Shown here one piece after another: positions 6,975-15,700 of a stretch of 64,000 nt of DNA; the first letter of the stretch is position 1; every line of letters starts with the position of its first letter. The translations under genes were made by a program, and so were the position numbers. A model generated the notes under the pieces. It did no database searches and was not told where the DNA came from. It worked only from the letters and a program-made list of their open reading frames with translations. Source of the DNA: Pseudomonas parasichuanensis (GTDB lineage: Bacteria; Pseudomonadota; Gammaproteobacteria; Pseudomonadales; Pseudomonadaceae); the NCBI RefSeq assembly GCF_021601385.1, contig NZ_BQHO01000002.1, positions 186,001-250,000 of the forward strand, read 5' to 3'.

Positions 6975-9416
6975 TCACCAGTTGTAGGTCAGGTCTGTGG
7001 TCATGGTGCGCCCTTCGCCGTAATAGCAGTCCACATCGCTGGTGCAACTGCTGATGTATTTACGGTCTTCCAGGTTGTGCATGTTGACCTTGAGTTTCAG
7101 CCCGCGCACCTGCAACGGGGACTCGCCGAAGTCATAGGACAGCATGGCGTCGTAGACCGTGTAGGACGGGATCACGAAGTGGTCCTCGGCGGTTTCCGTG
7201 CCATCGCTGCCACGCACATAGCGCGCACCGATGCCTGCGCCCACACCGCGCCACGATGTGTCGCCGCGCACCTGATAGTCCAGCCACAACGCGGCGGTCA
7301 ATGGCGACGTCCCGGCCAGGTTGCGCCCTTCGCGGCCGTCATTGTCCTTGGTGAACTTCACCTGGTTACGCGCCACCGACGCGATCACGTTCAGGTCGCG
7401 GGCGACATTGAACTTGCCCTCCAGCTCTACGCCGCGCGAGCGCAGAGCCCCGGACTGATTGCTGTAGCTCGGGTTGCCGGGGTTGGTGGTCAGGGCGTTC
7501 TTCTGATCGATCTGGTACACCGACAACTGCACGAAGCTCTCCTGCCCCACCGGCTGGTATTTGATCCCGGTTTCGTACTGCTTGCCGGTCGACGGCTCGA
7601 ACGGTTTGCCATCGGCATCGGTGCCACTGAGCGGCTGGAACGACTCGGCATAGCTCACGTAAGGCGTGACGCCGTTGTCGAACTTGTACCCGAGGCCCGC
7701 ACGCCCACTGAACTGCTCGTCGCGACTGCCTGTGCGGGTGCCGGCCAACGGTTGGCGATTGTCGGTCTTGGCCCAGTCGTAACGGCCGCCCAAGGTCAGG
7801 AACCAGCGCCCCCAATCGAGTTGATCCTGCAGGTACAGGCCCGTCTGGTCGATAGTATTGTCCCAACGGTTCGGGTTGACGTAGTTCAAGCCCTGGCCGT
7901 AGACCGGGTTGTACAGGTCGATGATCGGCGGGTTGTAGTCATAGCGGCCAAGGAACTTGGAGTTGAAGTGGTAGCGGTCAACGCCGATCAGCACGGTGTG
8001 CTGGATATCGCCGGTGGCGAAGCGCGCCTGGGCGATGTTGTCGATGCCCAGCACTTTGTTGTTCTGCGCCCAGTCCACACCATAGCGCGTCATGTAACGC
8101 TGATCGTTCGCCCCGGTTTGCGGGTTGGTGACGAAACGATAGCCATGCAGGGGCGCGACATAACGGTCATCGACCGAGGCATAGCGGGTGTTCTGCTTCA
8201 GTGTCCAGGTGTCGTTGAGCACATAACTCGCTTCGTAACCGATGCTGAACTGATCGCGGTCGTAGCTGTTCAGGCCCGGCTCACCGATGAAGGTGCTGCG
8301 CTTGATGCGCCCCTGCGGGCTACTGAAGACCGTGCCGACAGCCGGCAGGCCCTGGGCCTCGGGAACGTCGTTGTCTTTCTGGACGTGCCCGTACAGGGTC
8401 AGGGTCAGCTGCTCGTTGGGCATCCAGGTCAGGCTGGGGGCAAGCATGTAGCGTTTCTGCTCGACGTAGTCGATCTCGCCGTTCTTGTCGGTGACGGTGC
8501 CGGTCAGGCGATAGAGCCATTGCCCCTGTTCATCCACTGGGCCGCCGAAGTCGAAGGCGCCATGGCGCCGATCCTGGCTGCCGCCCCCGATCACGATCTC
8601 ATGCAGGGGTGTGGCAGTCGGGCGCTTGGACACCATGTTGATAATGCCACCGGGCTGATTCTGCCCGTACAACACCGAGGCCGGCCCCTTGAGCACTTCG
8701 ATGCGCTCGAGTGTGTAGGGGTCGATCTGCATGGCGCCACCGGTGCTGCCATTGCCATAAGGCAGGTGCAGCCCGTCGAGGTACAACGGCGCGGGCACGA
8801 AGCCCCGTGCGGTGACTTCGTCGAACAGGCCGACACGGTCCGGGAAGCCACCGCCGGTGATGCCGGGGGTATAGCGCAAGGCCTCGGTCACGGTCTGCGC
8901 GCCCTGGGCGGTGATCTGCTGGGCGGTAACGATGTTCACGGTTTGCGGCACTTCCAGCACCGAGGTATCGGACTTGGTGGCCGTGCCGGTGCGCTTGGCC
9001 ACGTACCCCTCAACTGGCCCCCAGGCATTCTCCAGGGTACGGCTGTCGACCTGGGTCGGCGCCAGCTCAAGCGCTGCACTGTCTGCCGCTGGCTGCAGGC
9101 TCCAGGTGCCGCTTGGGGTGATGCTCAATACCAGGCCGCTGCCGGCCAGGGCACGCGTGGCAGCCTCGGCGCCGCTCATCCGCCCCCTGATGGCGGGCGC
9201 CTGGCGGCCCTCGACCAGGCCGGGCGCCGCCGACAGCACCTGGCCGCTGTCACGGGCGATACGCGCCAGCGTGTCGGCCAATGGGCCTGGGGCAAGATCG
9301 TAACTGTGCAGGCTGCTGACCGCCTCGGCGGCGTGGGCCAGAGCAGGCAGACCGCCGCTGGCGGCCAAGGCAATGGCCAAGGCCAGCGCCCGCGGACGAA
9401 ACACAAGGTTGGACAT
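6975..9416 (-). CDS. TonB-dependent ferric-siderophore receptor with signalling domain
   Basis: An 813-residue outer-membrane transporter. It has a signal peptide ending near AHAAEA, a secretin/TonB N-terminal (STN) signalling domain at about residues 38-115, a plug domain (VEVPQTVNIV, then RIEVLKGPASVLYGQNQPGG) and a beta-barrel ending in an aromatic residue (DLTYNW), as expected for BAM-assembled barrels. The extra N-terminal domain means it should signal to the FecR-type regulator encoded upstream. The overall type is that of FpvA/FoxA/FhuE-like hydroxamate receptors, but the ligand cannot be read from sequence. It is the third gene of a sigma-regulator-receptor unit on the minus strand. 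Confidence 0.92.
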   Translation of the reverse strand: MSNLVFRPRALALAIALAASGGLPALAHAAEAVSSLHSYDLAPGPLADTLARIARDSGQVLSAAPGLVEGRQAPAIRGRMSGAEAATRALAGSGLVLSITPSGTWSLQPAADSAALELAPTQVDSRTLENAWGPVEGYVAKRTGTATKSDTSVLEVPQTVNIVTAQQITAQGAQTVTEALRYTPGITGGGFPDRVGLFDEVTARGFVPAPLYLDGLHLPYGNGSTGGAMQIDPYTLERIEVLKGPASVLYGQNQPGGIINMVSKRPTATPLHEIVIGGGSQDRRHGAFDFGGPVDEQGQWLYRLTGTVTDKNGEIDYVEQKRYMLAPSLTWMPNEQLTLTLYGHVQKDNDVPEAQGLPAVGTVFSSPQGRIKRSTFIGEPGLNSYDRDQFSIGYEASYVLNDTWTLKQNTRYASVDDRYVAPLHGYRFVTNPQTGANDQRYMTRYGVDWAQNNKVLGIDNIAQARFATGDIQHTVLIGVDRYHFNSKFLGRYDYNPPIIDLYNPVYGQGLNYVNPNRWDNTIDQTGLYLQDQLDWGRWFLTLGGRYDWAKTDNRQPLAGTRTGSRDEQFSGRAGLGYKFDNGVTPYVSYAESFQPLSGTDADGKPFEPSTGKQYETGIKYQPVGQESFVQLSVYQIDQKNALTTNPGNPSYSNQSGALRSRGVELEGKFNVARDLNVIASVARNQVKFTKDNDGREGRNLAGTSPLTAALWLDYQVRGDTSWRGVGAGIGARYVRGSDGTETAEDHFVIPSYTVYDAMLSYDFGESPLQVRGLKLKVNMHNLEDRKYISSCTSDVDCYYGEGRTMTTDLTYNW

Positions 9417-9474
9417 GGATGACGCTCAAAGTGAGTGGATGTTGCAGACAGGACACGCCAGGCCGGCAATCCCC

Positions 9475-10434
9475 TCACCCGTTTTGCAATTCGATACGCG
9501 TCAGCCAGAAACCGCTGTGGGACACCTCGACCGGCAAGGTCTCGGCCAGCGCCTGCAGGGTGCGCTCCACCTGCGCCAACGGGAAGCTGCCATACACCCG
9601 CAAACGCGCCGCCTGCGGGCTGATGCGCAATAGCCCGGCGCGATAGGGGCGCAGCGCCTCCACCACATCGCCCAGCGGCTCGTCGCGCACATCGAGATGG
9701 CCTTGCGTCCAAGTGCTGCGCGACCACAACGACGCGGCTTGCGGCTGGATCCCCTCACCGTCGAAGCGCACCACCTGCCCCGCCTGCACAGCCAGGCTGT
9801 CGCCCTGGGCCGTGGACAGCAGCACGCTGCCCTGCTGCACGCTGAGCACAGTGGTCGCCTGCTGCTGGCGCAGCAGCAAGGTCGCGTCGCTGCACTGCAA
9901 CCGCCCGTCGCGACAGCGCACGATCATCGGCAGCGCCTGCTGCTGCGCAACCTGCAGCACGATGCCGCCCGCCTTCAGGTGCAATTCGCGCTGGCTGCCG
10001 GACACACGCACATCAACCGCACTGCGGGCATCGAGCGCCACACGGCTGCCATCGCCGAGGACGAAGCTGCGGCACTCCCCAGTGCCCGTGCGCAGGTCGG
10101 CGAACAACTGATCCACGGGCATCAACCGGTTGAGCCACGCCACCCCTCCCGCGGCCAGCAACAGGCCCGCCAGCCCGCCGCCCATGAGCCGACGGCGTGA
10201 CAGTTGCGGGCTGCTGAGCAAGGCCCGGGCGGCCATGGGTAACTGGCCGCTGGCCTGCAAATCGGCCAATGGCGCAGCCAGCACGCCATTGACCCGTTGC
10301 CAGGCCGCCACATGCGCAGGCCCCTGCGCCAGCCACTGACGGAAGCTGGCATGGGCGGCGTCATCCGGGGGCAGACGCTCGAGCAGCAACAGCCAGTCCA
10401 CCGCATCACGGGTTGCCTGTTCGTGGCTGTTCAT
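9475..10434 (-). CDS. FecR-type sigma regulator
   Basis: A 319-residue inner-membrane regulator. The cytoplasmic N-terminus carries the FecR N-domain (DAVDWLLLLE), one hydrophobic segment follows near residues 85-105 (GGLAGLLLAAGGVAWL), and the periplasmic part contains the FecR fold (GTGECRSFVLGDGSRVALDARS). It holds the cognate sigma factor and relays receptor occupancy. Its ATG overlaps the sigma stop as ATGA, so the two are translationally coupled, and the receptor starts about 60 bp downstream. Confidence 0.9.
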   Translation of the reverse strand: MNSHEQATRDAVDWLLLLERLPPDDAAHASFRQWLAQGPAHVAAWQRVNGVLAAPLADLQASGQLPMAARALLSSPQLSRRRLMGGGLAGLLLAAGGVAWLNRLMPVDQLFADLRTGTGECRSFVLGDGSRVALDARSAVDVRVSGSQRELHLKAGGIVLQVAQQQALPMIVRCRDGRLQCSDATLLLRQQQATTVLSVQQGSVLLSTAQGDSLAVQAGQVVRFDGEGIQPQAASLWSRSTWTQGHLDVRDEPLGDVVEALRPYRAGLLRISPQAARLRVYGSFPLAQVERTLQALAETLPVEVSHSGFWLTRIELQNG

Positions 10435-10916
10435 TGCCCCACCCCCAGGCAGTGCAGCAAAGCCCGGCGCAGGTCGCGCTCCACAGTGGCCAGCGAAATG
10501 CCCAACTGCTCTGCGATGGCCGGTTGGCTCAGACCTTCCAGGCGATACAGGACGAACGCCTGGCGGGCACGTGGCGGCAAGCCGTCCAGCAGGCGGTCGA
10601 TCTCGGCCAGGGCTTCACGCACCAGGGCCAGTTCCTCGGGCGAGGGGTGACAGTGCTCGGACAGGCAGGCCAGCTCTTCCAGGTAAGCCTGTTCGAGCGC
10701 CCGACGCCGGTAAAGATTGCTCAACAGCCGCCGGGCGATGGTGGCGAGGAATGCCTTGGGCTGTTCGATGCCGCCCAGCTGCGGCGCATGCAGCGCGCGC
10801 AGAAACGTGTCCTGGGCCAGGTCCGCTGCATCGTGCGGGCAGTGCAGCCGTCGATACAGCCAGGCGCAGAGCCAGCGATGATTGGCGTGATAGAGGTCAG
10901 CAGCAGGATCGGACAC
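10431..10916 (-). CDS. FecI-family ECF sigma factor
   Basis: A 161-residue sigma factor with region 2 (DAADLAQDTFLRAL) and region 4 (LPPRARQAFVLYRLEGLSQ and the helix-turn-helix that follows). It should direct RNA polymerase to the receptor promoter when the siderophore binds. The start is a GTG. A Fur-box-like sequence lies about 20 bp upstream, so iron repression is probable. Confidence 0.9.
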   Translation of the reverse strand: MSDPAADLYHANHRWLCAWLYRRLHCPHDAADLAQDTFLRALHAPQLGGIEQPKAFLATIARRLLSNLYRRRALEQAYLEELACLSEHCHPSPEELALVREALAEIDRLLDGLPPRARQAFVLYRLEGLSQPAIAEQLGISLATVERDLRRALLHCLGVGQ

Positions 10917-10932
10917 GGAAGAGCCAGGCGCA

Positions 10933-10951
10933 AATAGTAATACCTATCATT
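10933..10951 (-). promoter_or_regulatory. Fur-box-like site upstream of the FecI-type sigma gene
   Basis: AATAGTAATACCTATCATT resembles the 19-bp Fur box as three hexamers of the NATA/TAT type. Its position just before the sigma gene is the usual one for iron control of surface-signalling systems. Confidence 0.6.
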
Positions 10952-10986
10952 AGCATGCTGCCGTGCCGTGACACAATCCCTCAGGC

Positions 10987-11598
10987 TCATCGCGCCCCGC
11001 TGACCGCCACAGCCAGCCCAAGCCCGATCAGTGCAACGCCAATCACCCGATCGACTAGCCGCTGCCGCACGATCATGGCCTCGCGCAATGCCGCACTGGA
11101 AAAGAACACCGCCACCAGGCTGAACCACACCCCATGGGCGAACGACATGAACGCCCCGTAGGCGAAGTCCAGCAGGAGCGGGCTGCCGGGCTTGACCACC
11201 TGGGTGTAGGCACTGACCACGAACAGCATGGTCTTGGGGTTGAGGGCGTTGGTCAGGAAACCCGTGCGCAGCGCCCTGCCCAGGCCCGCCGGCGCCCCCT
11301 CCCCGCCAAGGCTGACGGGCGAGGTATTGGTCAGCGACTGGTAACCCAGGTACACCAGATAGCCTGCCCCCAGCAGCTTCATCGCCAGGAACAGCGCCGG
11401 GCTCTGGCTGATGATCACGGCGATGCCGAAGACGGTGTACAGCACATGTACCTGCACACCGAGGGCGATGCCCACGGCTGCGGCCAGGCCAGCCTTGCGG
11501 CCCTGTGCATAACTACAGCGGGTGACCATGGCGAAGTCGGCGCCAGGGCTGATGACAGCCAGCACGGTGAACAGGGCGATGGCGATAAGTTCGCTCAC
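10987..11598 (-). CDS. LysE/RhtB-family amino-acid exporter
   Basis: A 203-residue inner-membrane protein of normal family length with about six hydrophobic segments. It shows the family signature near the N-terminus (ISPGADFAMVTR, variant of PGPD) and the conserved GxxxGxxxH-like stretch that follows. It is expected to export an amino acid or a derivative. The GTG start at 11598 follows AGGAAAAA. It is divergent from the LysR-type regulator at 11734, the usual arrangement for a regulator and its exporter. Confidence 0.85.
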   Translation of the reverse strand: MSELIAIALFTVLAVISPGADFAMVTRCSYAQGRKAGLAAAVGIALGVQVHVLYTVFGIAVIISQSPALFLAMKLLGAGYLVYLGYQSLTNTSPVSLGGEGAPAGLGRALRTGFLTNALNPKTMLFVVSAYTQVVKPGSPLLLDFAYGAFMSFAHGVWFSLVAVFFSSAALREAMIVRQRLVDRVIGVALIGLGLAVAVSGAR

Positions 11599-11733
11599 TG
11601 ATTTTTCCTCAATGATGATTCACAGATAGCGAGAGTATCGAGGGACTTTGAACCGCTAAAAATCGATTTATAGTGCTAAATATCTGCTAGTTTTCTTCAC
11701 ATATTTTTGCAGAGGGCCGGAACAGGTAGCCCC

Positions 11734-12639
11734 ATGAAACTCCCCCCACTCACCGCCTTCCGTTACTTCGACGTCGCCGCCCGCACCGAAAGCTTCGTGC
11801 GCGCCGCCGAACAGCTGCACGTCACCCACGGCGCCGTCAGCCGCCAGATACGCCTGCTTGAGGAGAGCCTTGGGCTGGAACTGTTCGAGCGGCGCAACCG
11901 GGCGATCTTCCTGACCCGCGCCGGCCGTGAACTGCACGGCACCACCCAGGCGATCTTCGAGCAGTTGCAGGGCACGGTGCAGCGCCTGCAACAGCAGCCC
12001 CCCGACAACGTGCTGGTGGTGTCCTGCGAGCCGACCATCGCCATGCGCTGGCTGATCCCGCGCCTGCCGCGCTTTCACGCCAATCATCCCGATCTGCAAC
12101 TGCACCTGGTGGCCGCTGGCGGCGCAGTGGACTTTGCCCGCAGCGGCGTGGACCTGGCGCTCAGGCGTGACGACTTCCACTGGGACCGCCAGTTGCACAG
12201 CCTGAAGATCTGCGACGAATGGATCGGCCCGGTCGGCGCGCCCGGCCGCGAAAGCCCGCGCCTGCTGCACAGCGCCACCCGCCCCAGCGCCTGGCCGGAC
12301 TGGCTACGCCTGAGCGGCCAGGGCATCGCGCAACGCGAGCGCAGCGAGTTCGAGCACTTCTACCTGTCGATCCAGGCCGCCAGTGCCGGGCTGGGGCTGG
12401 CCATGGCGTCGGCACTGATGGTCCGCGACGAGTTGGACAGCGGCCAGCTACAGGCGCCCTTCGGCTTTCTGCGCGACGGCTCCAGCTACCACCTGCTCAG
12501 CCCCCACCCCCTGGACGATGGCAGCAAGCGCCAGCGCTTCGCCCAGTGGGTCAGCGGCGAGTGCCGGGCCTGCCTGGCTCATTTGGGTTTGGCACAGAAC
12601 GACGAACCGGCACCACCATCGCCGCCCCAGGTACGGTAG
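11734..12639 (+). CDS. LysR-family transcriptional regulator (GcvA-like)
   Basis: A 301-residue regulator with a winged helix-turn-helix in the first 60 residues (FVRAAEQLHVTHGAVSRQIR, LFERRNR) and a periplasmic-binding-like effector domain after residue 90. The start LPPLTAFRYFDVAARTES is typical of the GcvA subgroup. ATG 11734 is chosen over the in-frame TTG at 11707. It is divergent from the LysE exporter, its likely target. Its 3' end overlaps the convergent peptidase gene by 61 bp. Confidence 0.88.
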   Translation: MKLPPLTAFRYFDVAARTESFVRAAEQLHVTHGAVSRQIRLLEESLGLELFERRNRAIFLTRAGRELHGTTQAIFEQLQGTVQRLQQQPPDNVLVVSCEPTIAMRWLIPRLPRFHANHPDLQLHLVAAGGAVDFARSGVDLALRRDDFHWDRQLHSLKICDEWIGPVGAPGRESPRLLHSATRPSAWPDWLRLSGQGIAQRERSEFEHFYLSIQAASAGLGLAMASALMVRDELDSGQLQAPFGFLRDGSSYHLLSPHPLDDGSKRQRFAQWVSGECRACLAHLGLAQNDEPAPPSPPQVR

Positions 12640-13163
12640 CCGGCGGTATCGATATGGATGCGCCCTGACGGATAGCGGCCCAGCCCCATGTTCCAGGCCT
12701 GGCCGTGCTGCTGCCAGAAACTGCACAGCGGATTGGGGTCGGCCCAGGCCGGCAGCAGCAGGTCGACGGCAAAGGCGCGCATATGCGCACTGCTCGGCGC
12801 ACCGCCGGCACAGGCATTGAGGGCAGGGTCGCGATAAGCCGAGACCACCTCGAACTGACGCAGGATGCCCTGCTCGCCCAGCAGCTTGATCAATGACACT
12901 GTCGAACGCACCGCCGGCCAGTGGCTGGCCGGCGGCACCGCAAACGGCGAGGCCCGGCACTGGCGCCAGTCCGAGGCCGAACGCAGCAGTTGATGAATTG
13001 GCACCACCCCATACAACCGTGCATCCACCAGCATTTCCCGGAACCTGCGGTTTTCGTGATCCCCCGCCCATTGGGCGAACATCCACACATCGCGCTCGTC
13101 GGCCTGGGCTACGCCCACGCAGGAAAGCGCACCCGCCAATAGCCATGCCTTGGTGCTTTTCAT
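12579..13163 (-). CDS. Secreted M15-type peptidase (D-Ala-D-Ala carboxypeptidase-like)
   Basis: A 194-residue protein with a signal peptide ending at VAQADE. It has the zinc peptidase motifs of the M15A group: SAYRDPALN, then SSAHMRAFAVDL (the HxxxxxxD element) and a C-terminal GRIHID with TAGYRTWG. It probably trims peptidoglycan stem peptides or acts on related substrates in the periplasm. It is convergent with, and overlaps, the LysR gene. Confidence 0.8.
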   Translation of the reverse strand: MKSTKAWLLAGALSCVGVAQADERDVWMFAQWAGDHENRRFREMLVDARLYGVVPIHQLLRSASDWRQCRASPFAVPPASHWPAVRSTVSLIKLLGEQGILRQFEVVSAYRDPALNACAGGAPSSAHMRAFAVDLLLPAWADPNPLCSFWQQHGQAWNMGLGRYPSGRIHIDTAGYRTWGGDGGAGSSFCAKPK

Positions 13164-13229
13164 CGCCCCACCTCTTCATCCACCATGGGCGCGCCCGCCG
13201 TCCTGGCGGCCACTGACATGGAGTTAAGC

Positions 13230-14396
13230 ATGCACAAGATTGCACTCTCGGGCCTGGCCGCCCTCGCCTTCAGCGGGCTGGCCATGGCCGACGCGCAGAT
13301 CGACCTGGGCGACGCCCAGCGGGCCACCCGGCTGTTCGCCTACCCCAACAACTGCAACGTCATCTGCTACCGCGCCTGGACCCTGGAGCAGACGGTCGAG
13401 CACTACCTCACCCAGAGCGTGCAACGCGATGGTTATGCCAATGCCAAGGTGCGGGTGACCCGCGACAACGACAAGCTGCATGCTCATATCACGGGTGTAC
13501 CGGCCGATTACACCGAGCCCTTGCGCAAGCTGCTCGACAACGGTGAGCTGGCCTACCAGGGCGCCACTCGCCTCAACCAGAAAGGTGGCTGGGACTTCAG
13601 CTGGTACCTGTTCCTGCCCTTGGGCATGGCCCTGGAAAACCGCCGCAGCATCGAGCTGCTGCACTTCCCGCCGGACTACTCGCTGACCCACTTCCAGGAC
13701 TACCTCCAGTCCAACACCACCGACCGCTGGGCCGAGCTGCTGACCTTCAACGGCATCGAAGCCAACCAGACCCCAGCCTACCAGACCATTGTCGACATCG
13801 CCCCGATCGCCGCGCCGTCCGATGCAGGTGGCGCACTCGCCGGGGTCTACGATTATTTCCACGATTACCAGGTGAACATGGTCAAGGACATGACCGTCAC
13901 CAAGGACGGCAAGGCACTGCCAATGGTCGCCTTCGGCTCGCCGGTGCGTGCCTGGATCGAGCAACAGTATGGCCCTAAGGTCAACGTGCTGGGCCTGGTC
14001 AGCATCACCCCCACGGCAGGTGGCGCCAAGGTGCCGGTGCTGGGCGCCAACCACCCCAGCGCCATCTGGTACGCCGCCGACCCGAAAGGCTACGACGGCG
14101 ATCAGGACAAGGCCGATGCCGCCGGTTTGAAAATGATGGGCCAGGACCTCTCCGCCGCCTGCTGGCAGGCCGGCATGGGGCGAAATTCGCAGGCCGACGC
14201 CAAGCTGACCCTGCAGGCCTGCACCAGCAAATGGCAGGTGACGCAGAAGAAACAGACCTGCGAGCTGTTCTACCGCACCATCCGCAAGATGACGCCGGAG
14301 CAGGCGGCGGCCAAGTGCAATACCGGGGCAGTGACCCGTAGCTTGCGGGATTTGCGTAAACCTTTGGAAACGAATGGGGTGGATTCGGCGCTTTGA
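13230..14396 (+). CDS. Secreted hypothetical protein
   Basis: A 388-residue protein with a signal peptide (ALSGLAALAFSGLAMADA) and no domain I recognise. It contains several cysteines (NCNVICYRAW near the mature N-terminus; ACW, QACTSKW, QTCELFY, KCNTG near the C-terminus), which suggests disulphides in the periplasm. GGAG seven bases before ATG 13230 decides the start. It ends in front of a strong terminator. I know the family only as a conserved pseudomonad protein. Confidence 0.7.
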   Translation: MHKIALSGLAALAFSGLAMADAQIDLGDAQRATRLFAYPNNCNVICYRAWTLEQTVEHYLTQSVQRDGYANAKVRVTRDNDKLHAHITGVPADYTEPLRKLLDNGELAYQGATRLNQKGGWDFSWYLFLPLGMALENRRSIELLHFPPDYSLTHFQDYLQSNTTDRWAELLTFNGIEANQTPAYQTIVDIAPIAAPSDAGGALAGVYDYFHDYQVNMVKDMTVTKDGKALPMVAFGSPVRAWIEQQYGPKVNVLGLVSITPTAGGAKVPVLGANHPSAIWYAADPKGYDGDQDKADAAGLKMMGQDLSAACWQAGMGRNSQADAKLTLQACTSKWQVTQKKQTCELFYRTIRKMTPEQAAAKCNTGAVTRSLRDLRKPLETNGVDSAL

Positions 14397-14469
14397 TGCC
14401 TCTCTTGCACACGACATAATCCGTCCACCGCGCAGCCCCGCAATGACTCGCTTCATTGGCTACTGGGGT

Positions 14470-14504
14470 GAAGAAACCGGCCTTGTGCCGGTTTCTTCGT
14501 TTTT
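14470..14504 (+). terminator. Intrinsic terminator after the secreted protein gene
   Basis: An approximately 12-bp stem GAAGAAACCGGC/GCCGGTTTCTTC with a short loop is followed by GTTTTT. Confidence 0.85.
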
Positions 14505-14525
14505 GCACACGACAGGAAGTCGGCC

Positions 14526-15041
14526 ATGCACAAAACGCTTAGCCAATTGGGAGACGAAAGCCTCGCTGAGGCGTTCAGCAGATTGCTGAACCAGGCAGTC
14601 GCCTTGCAGGAAGCAGGCGTATCTCTGCATCAAGCGCAGCAGGCAGCCGAGTTCACTTACCTGCTAACCAATAAACAACTCGACCGCATTCGTCGTATCT
14701 GCAAACAAATGAGCTGGCCGACGCCACAGTGCCGAGGTATTCGAATCGATCTACAAGCCATCGCACATCCATTGCACGCGAGGGAAACGAAGGACCGATG
14801 CACAGCGCAGGAGACGCTGCAGATTCTGGTCAGCGCCTATAGCGCCTACAGCCAGGTCGGGCTCAACAAACCCAAGCATGCCCAAGGCATCCTGTTCAAC
14901 ACGGGCCGCAAGGTGATGATCGGCACAGGTAGCTACTACGCCGTGGCCGTCGTGAAAGTCTGTAGTGTGGGAGGTAAAACGTACTTGGCCCCCGTCACGG
15001 CGTATCACGCGACGGAGGCCAAGATTCGGAATATTTCATGA
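14526..15041 (+). CDS. Hypothetical protein in a lower-GC islet
   Basis: A 171-residue protein. The first half is helical (LAEAFSRLLNQAVALQEAG) and contains a helix-turn-helix-like stretch (TNKQLDRIRRICKQM). The C-terminal part (ILFNTGRKVMIGTGSYYAVA, then KTYLAPVTAYHATEAKIRNI) looks like a small beta-rich enzyme-like domain. Its ending resembles that of small phage-type barnase/EndoU/RelE-like nuclease domains, which is only a guess. Base composition is less GC-rich than its neighbours and it stands alone after a terminator, so recent acquisition is plausible. Confidence 0.6.
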   Translation: MHKTLSQLGDESLAEAFSRLLNQAVALQEAGVSLHQAQQAAEFTYLLTNKQLDRIRRICKQMSWPTPQCRGIRIDLQAIAHPLHARETKDRCTAQETLQILVSAYSAYSQVGLNKPKHAQGILFNTGRKVMIGTGSYYAVAVVKVCSVGGKTYLAPVTAYHATEAKIRNIS

Positions 15042-15124
15042 CTACGGAGGAAGGACGGCCTCGAAAGCAAGTCTCCCGCACTGAAGCGGAACAACCCATG
15101 CGCCTGCGAATTCCCTTCATATGA
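15038..15124 (+). CDS. Possible 28-residue ORF coupled to the islet protein
   Basis: It begins on the ATGA that overlaps the stop of the 171-residue gene (MTTEEGRPRKQVSRTEAEQP...) and ends at 15124. The overlap favours translation, but the length makes it uncertain. It is possibly the decayed start of a longer partner gene. Confidence 0.25.
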   Translation: MTTEEGRPRKQVSRTEAEQPMRLRIPFI

Positions 15125-15244
15125 CCTTGGCTTACCAAAGCCTACGCAGCACCGCCGACAAATTTTCTGCTGTCTACGTAGTCGGAGTTCATCCTATGTG
15201 CGCTCAGCCCGTTTTGCAAACCTGCCTGACGGGCTACACGCCTG

Positions 15245-15700
15245 TCAGTCTTCGAGCAGCGTACAGGCCATCACCAACGCATCTTCACGCCCACCCGCCA
15301 CCGGGTAGTAGTCGCGGCGCCGGCCGATTTCGTTGAAGCCGTAACGCTCGTACAGCCGATAGGCCGACTGGTTGCTGGCGCGCACTTCCAGGAAGCATTC
15401 CCGGCCATTGAGCTGATAGGCCCGCGCCATCAGGTGCTCGAGCAGGCGCAGGCCCATGCCACGGCCCTGGCTTTCCGGCTTGACCGTGATGTTGAGCAGG
15501 TGCGCCTCGTCGATGATCACGTTGATCACGCCATGGCCGACCTGCTGCTGGCCATCGAACATCAGCCACACTTCGTACGACTTCAGCGCATCCTGGAAGA
15601 TGCCGCGGGTCCAGGGGTGGCTGAAGGCTGCGTATTCGATTTTCAACACGGCATCCAGATCCGCCTCGGTCATCGGGCGGAAACTGATCGACTCACTCAT
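15245..15700 (-). CDS. rimI: Ribosomal protein S18 alanine N-acetyltransferase
   Basis: A 151-residue GNAT-fold enzyme of normal RimI length. The acetyl-CoA loop is visible as QGRGMG near residue 78 (preceded by NITVKPES), followed by EVRASNQSAYRLYERYGFNE, the RimI hallmark. It acetylates the N-terminus of ribosomal protein S18 in the cytosol. It overlaps the psi-subunit gene by 4 bp, the same holD-rimI pairing as in E. coli. Confidence 0.93.
   Translation of the reverse strand: MSESISFRPMTEADLDAVLKIEYAAFSHPWTRGIFQDALKSYEVWLMFDGQQQVGHGVINVIIDEAHLLNITVKPESQGRGMGLRLLEHLMARAYQLNGRECFLEVRASNQSAYRLYERYGFNEIGRRRDYYPVAGGREDALVMACTLLED

Noticed and set aside
6963-9422. An 819-codon plus-strand open frame
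   Set aside because: It lies opposite the TonB receptor gene. The minus-strand product has signal peptide, plug and barrel features, while this one is low-complexity Val/His/Gln-rich sequence typical of antisense frames in GC-rich DNA.
15121-15336. A 71-codon plus-strand frame before rimI
   Set aside because: It runs into the opposite strand of rimI, has no ribosome-binding site and shows no motif.
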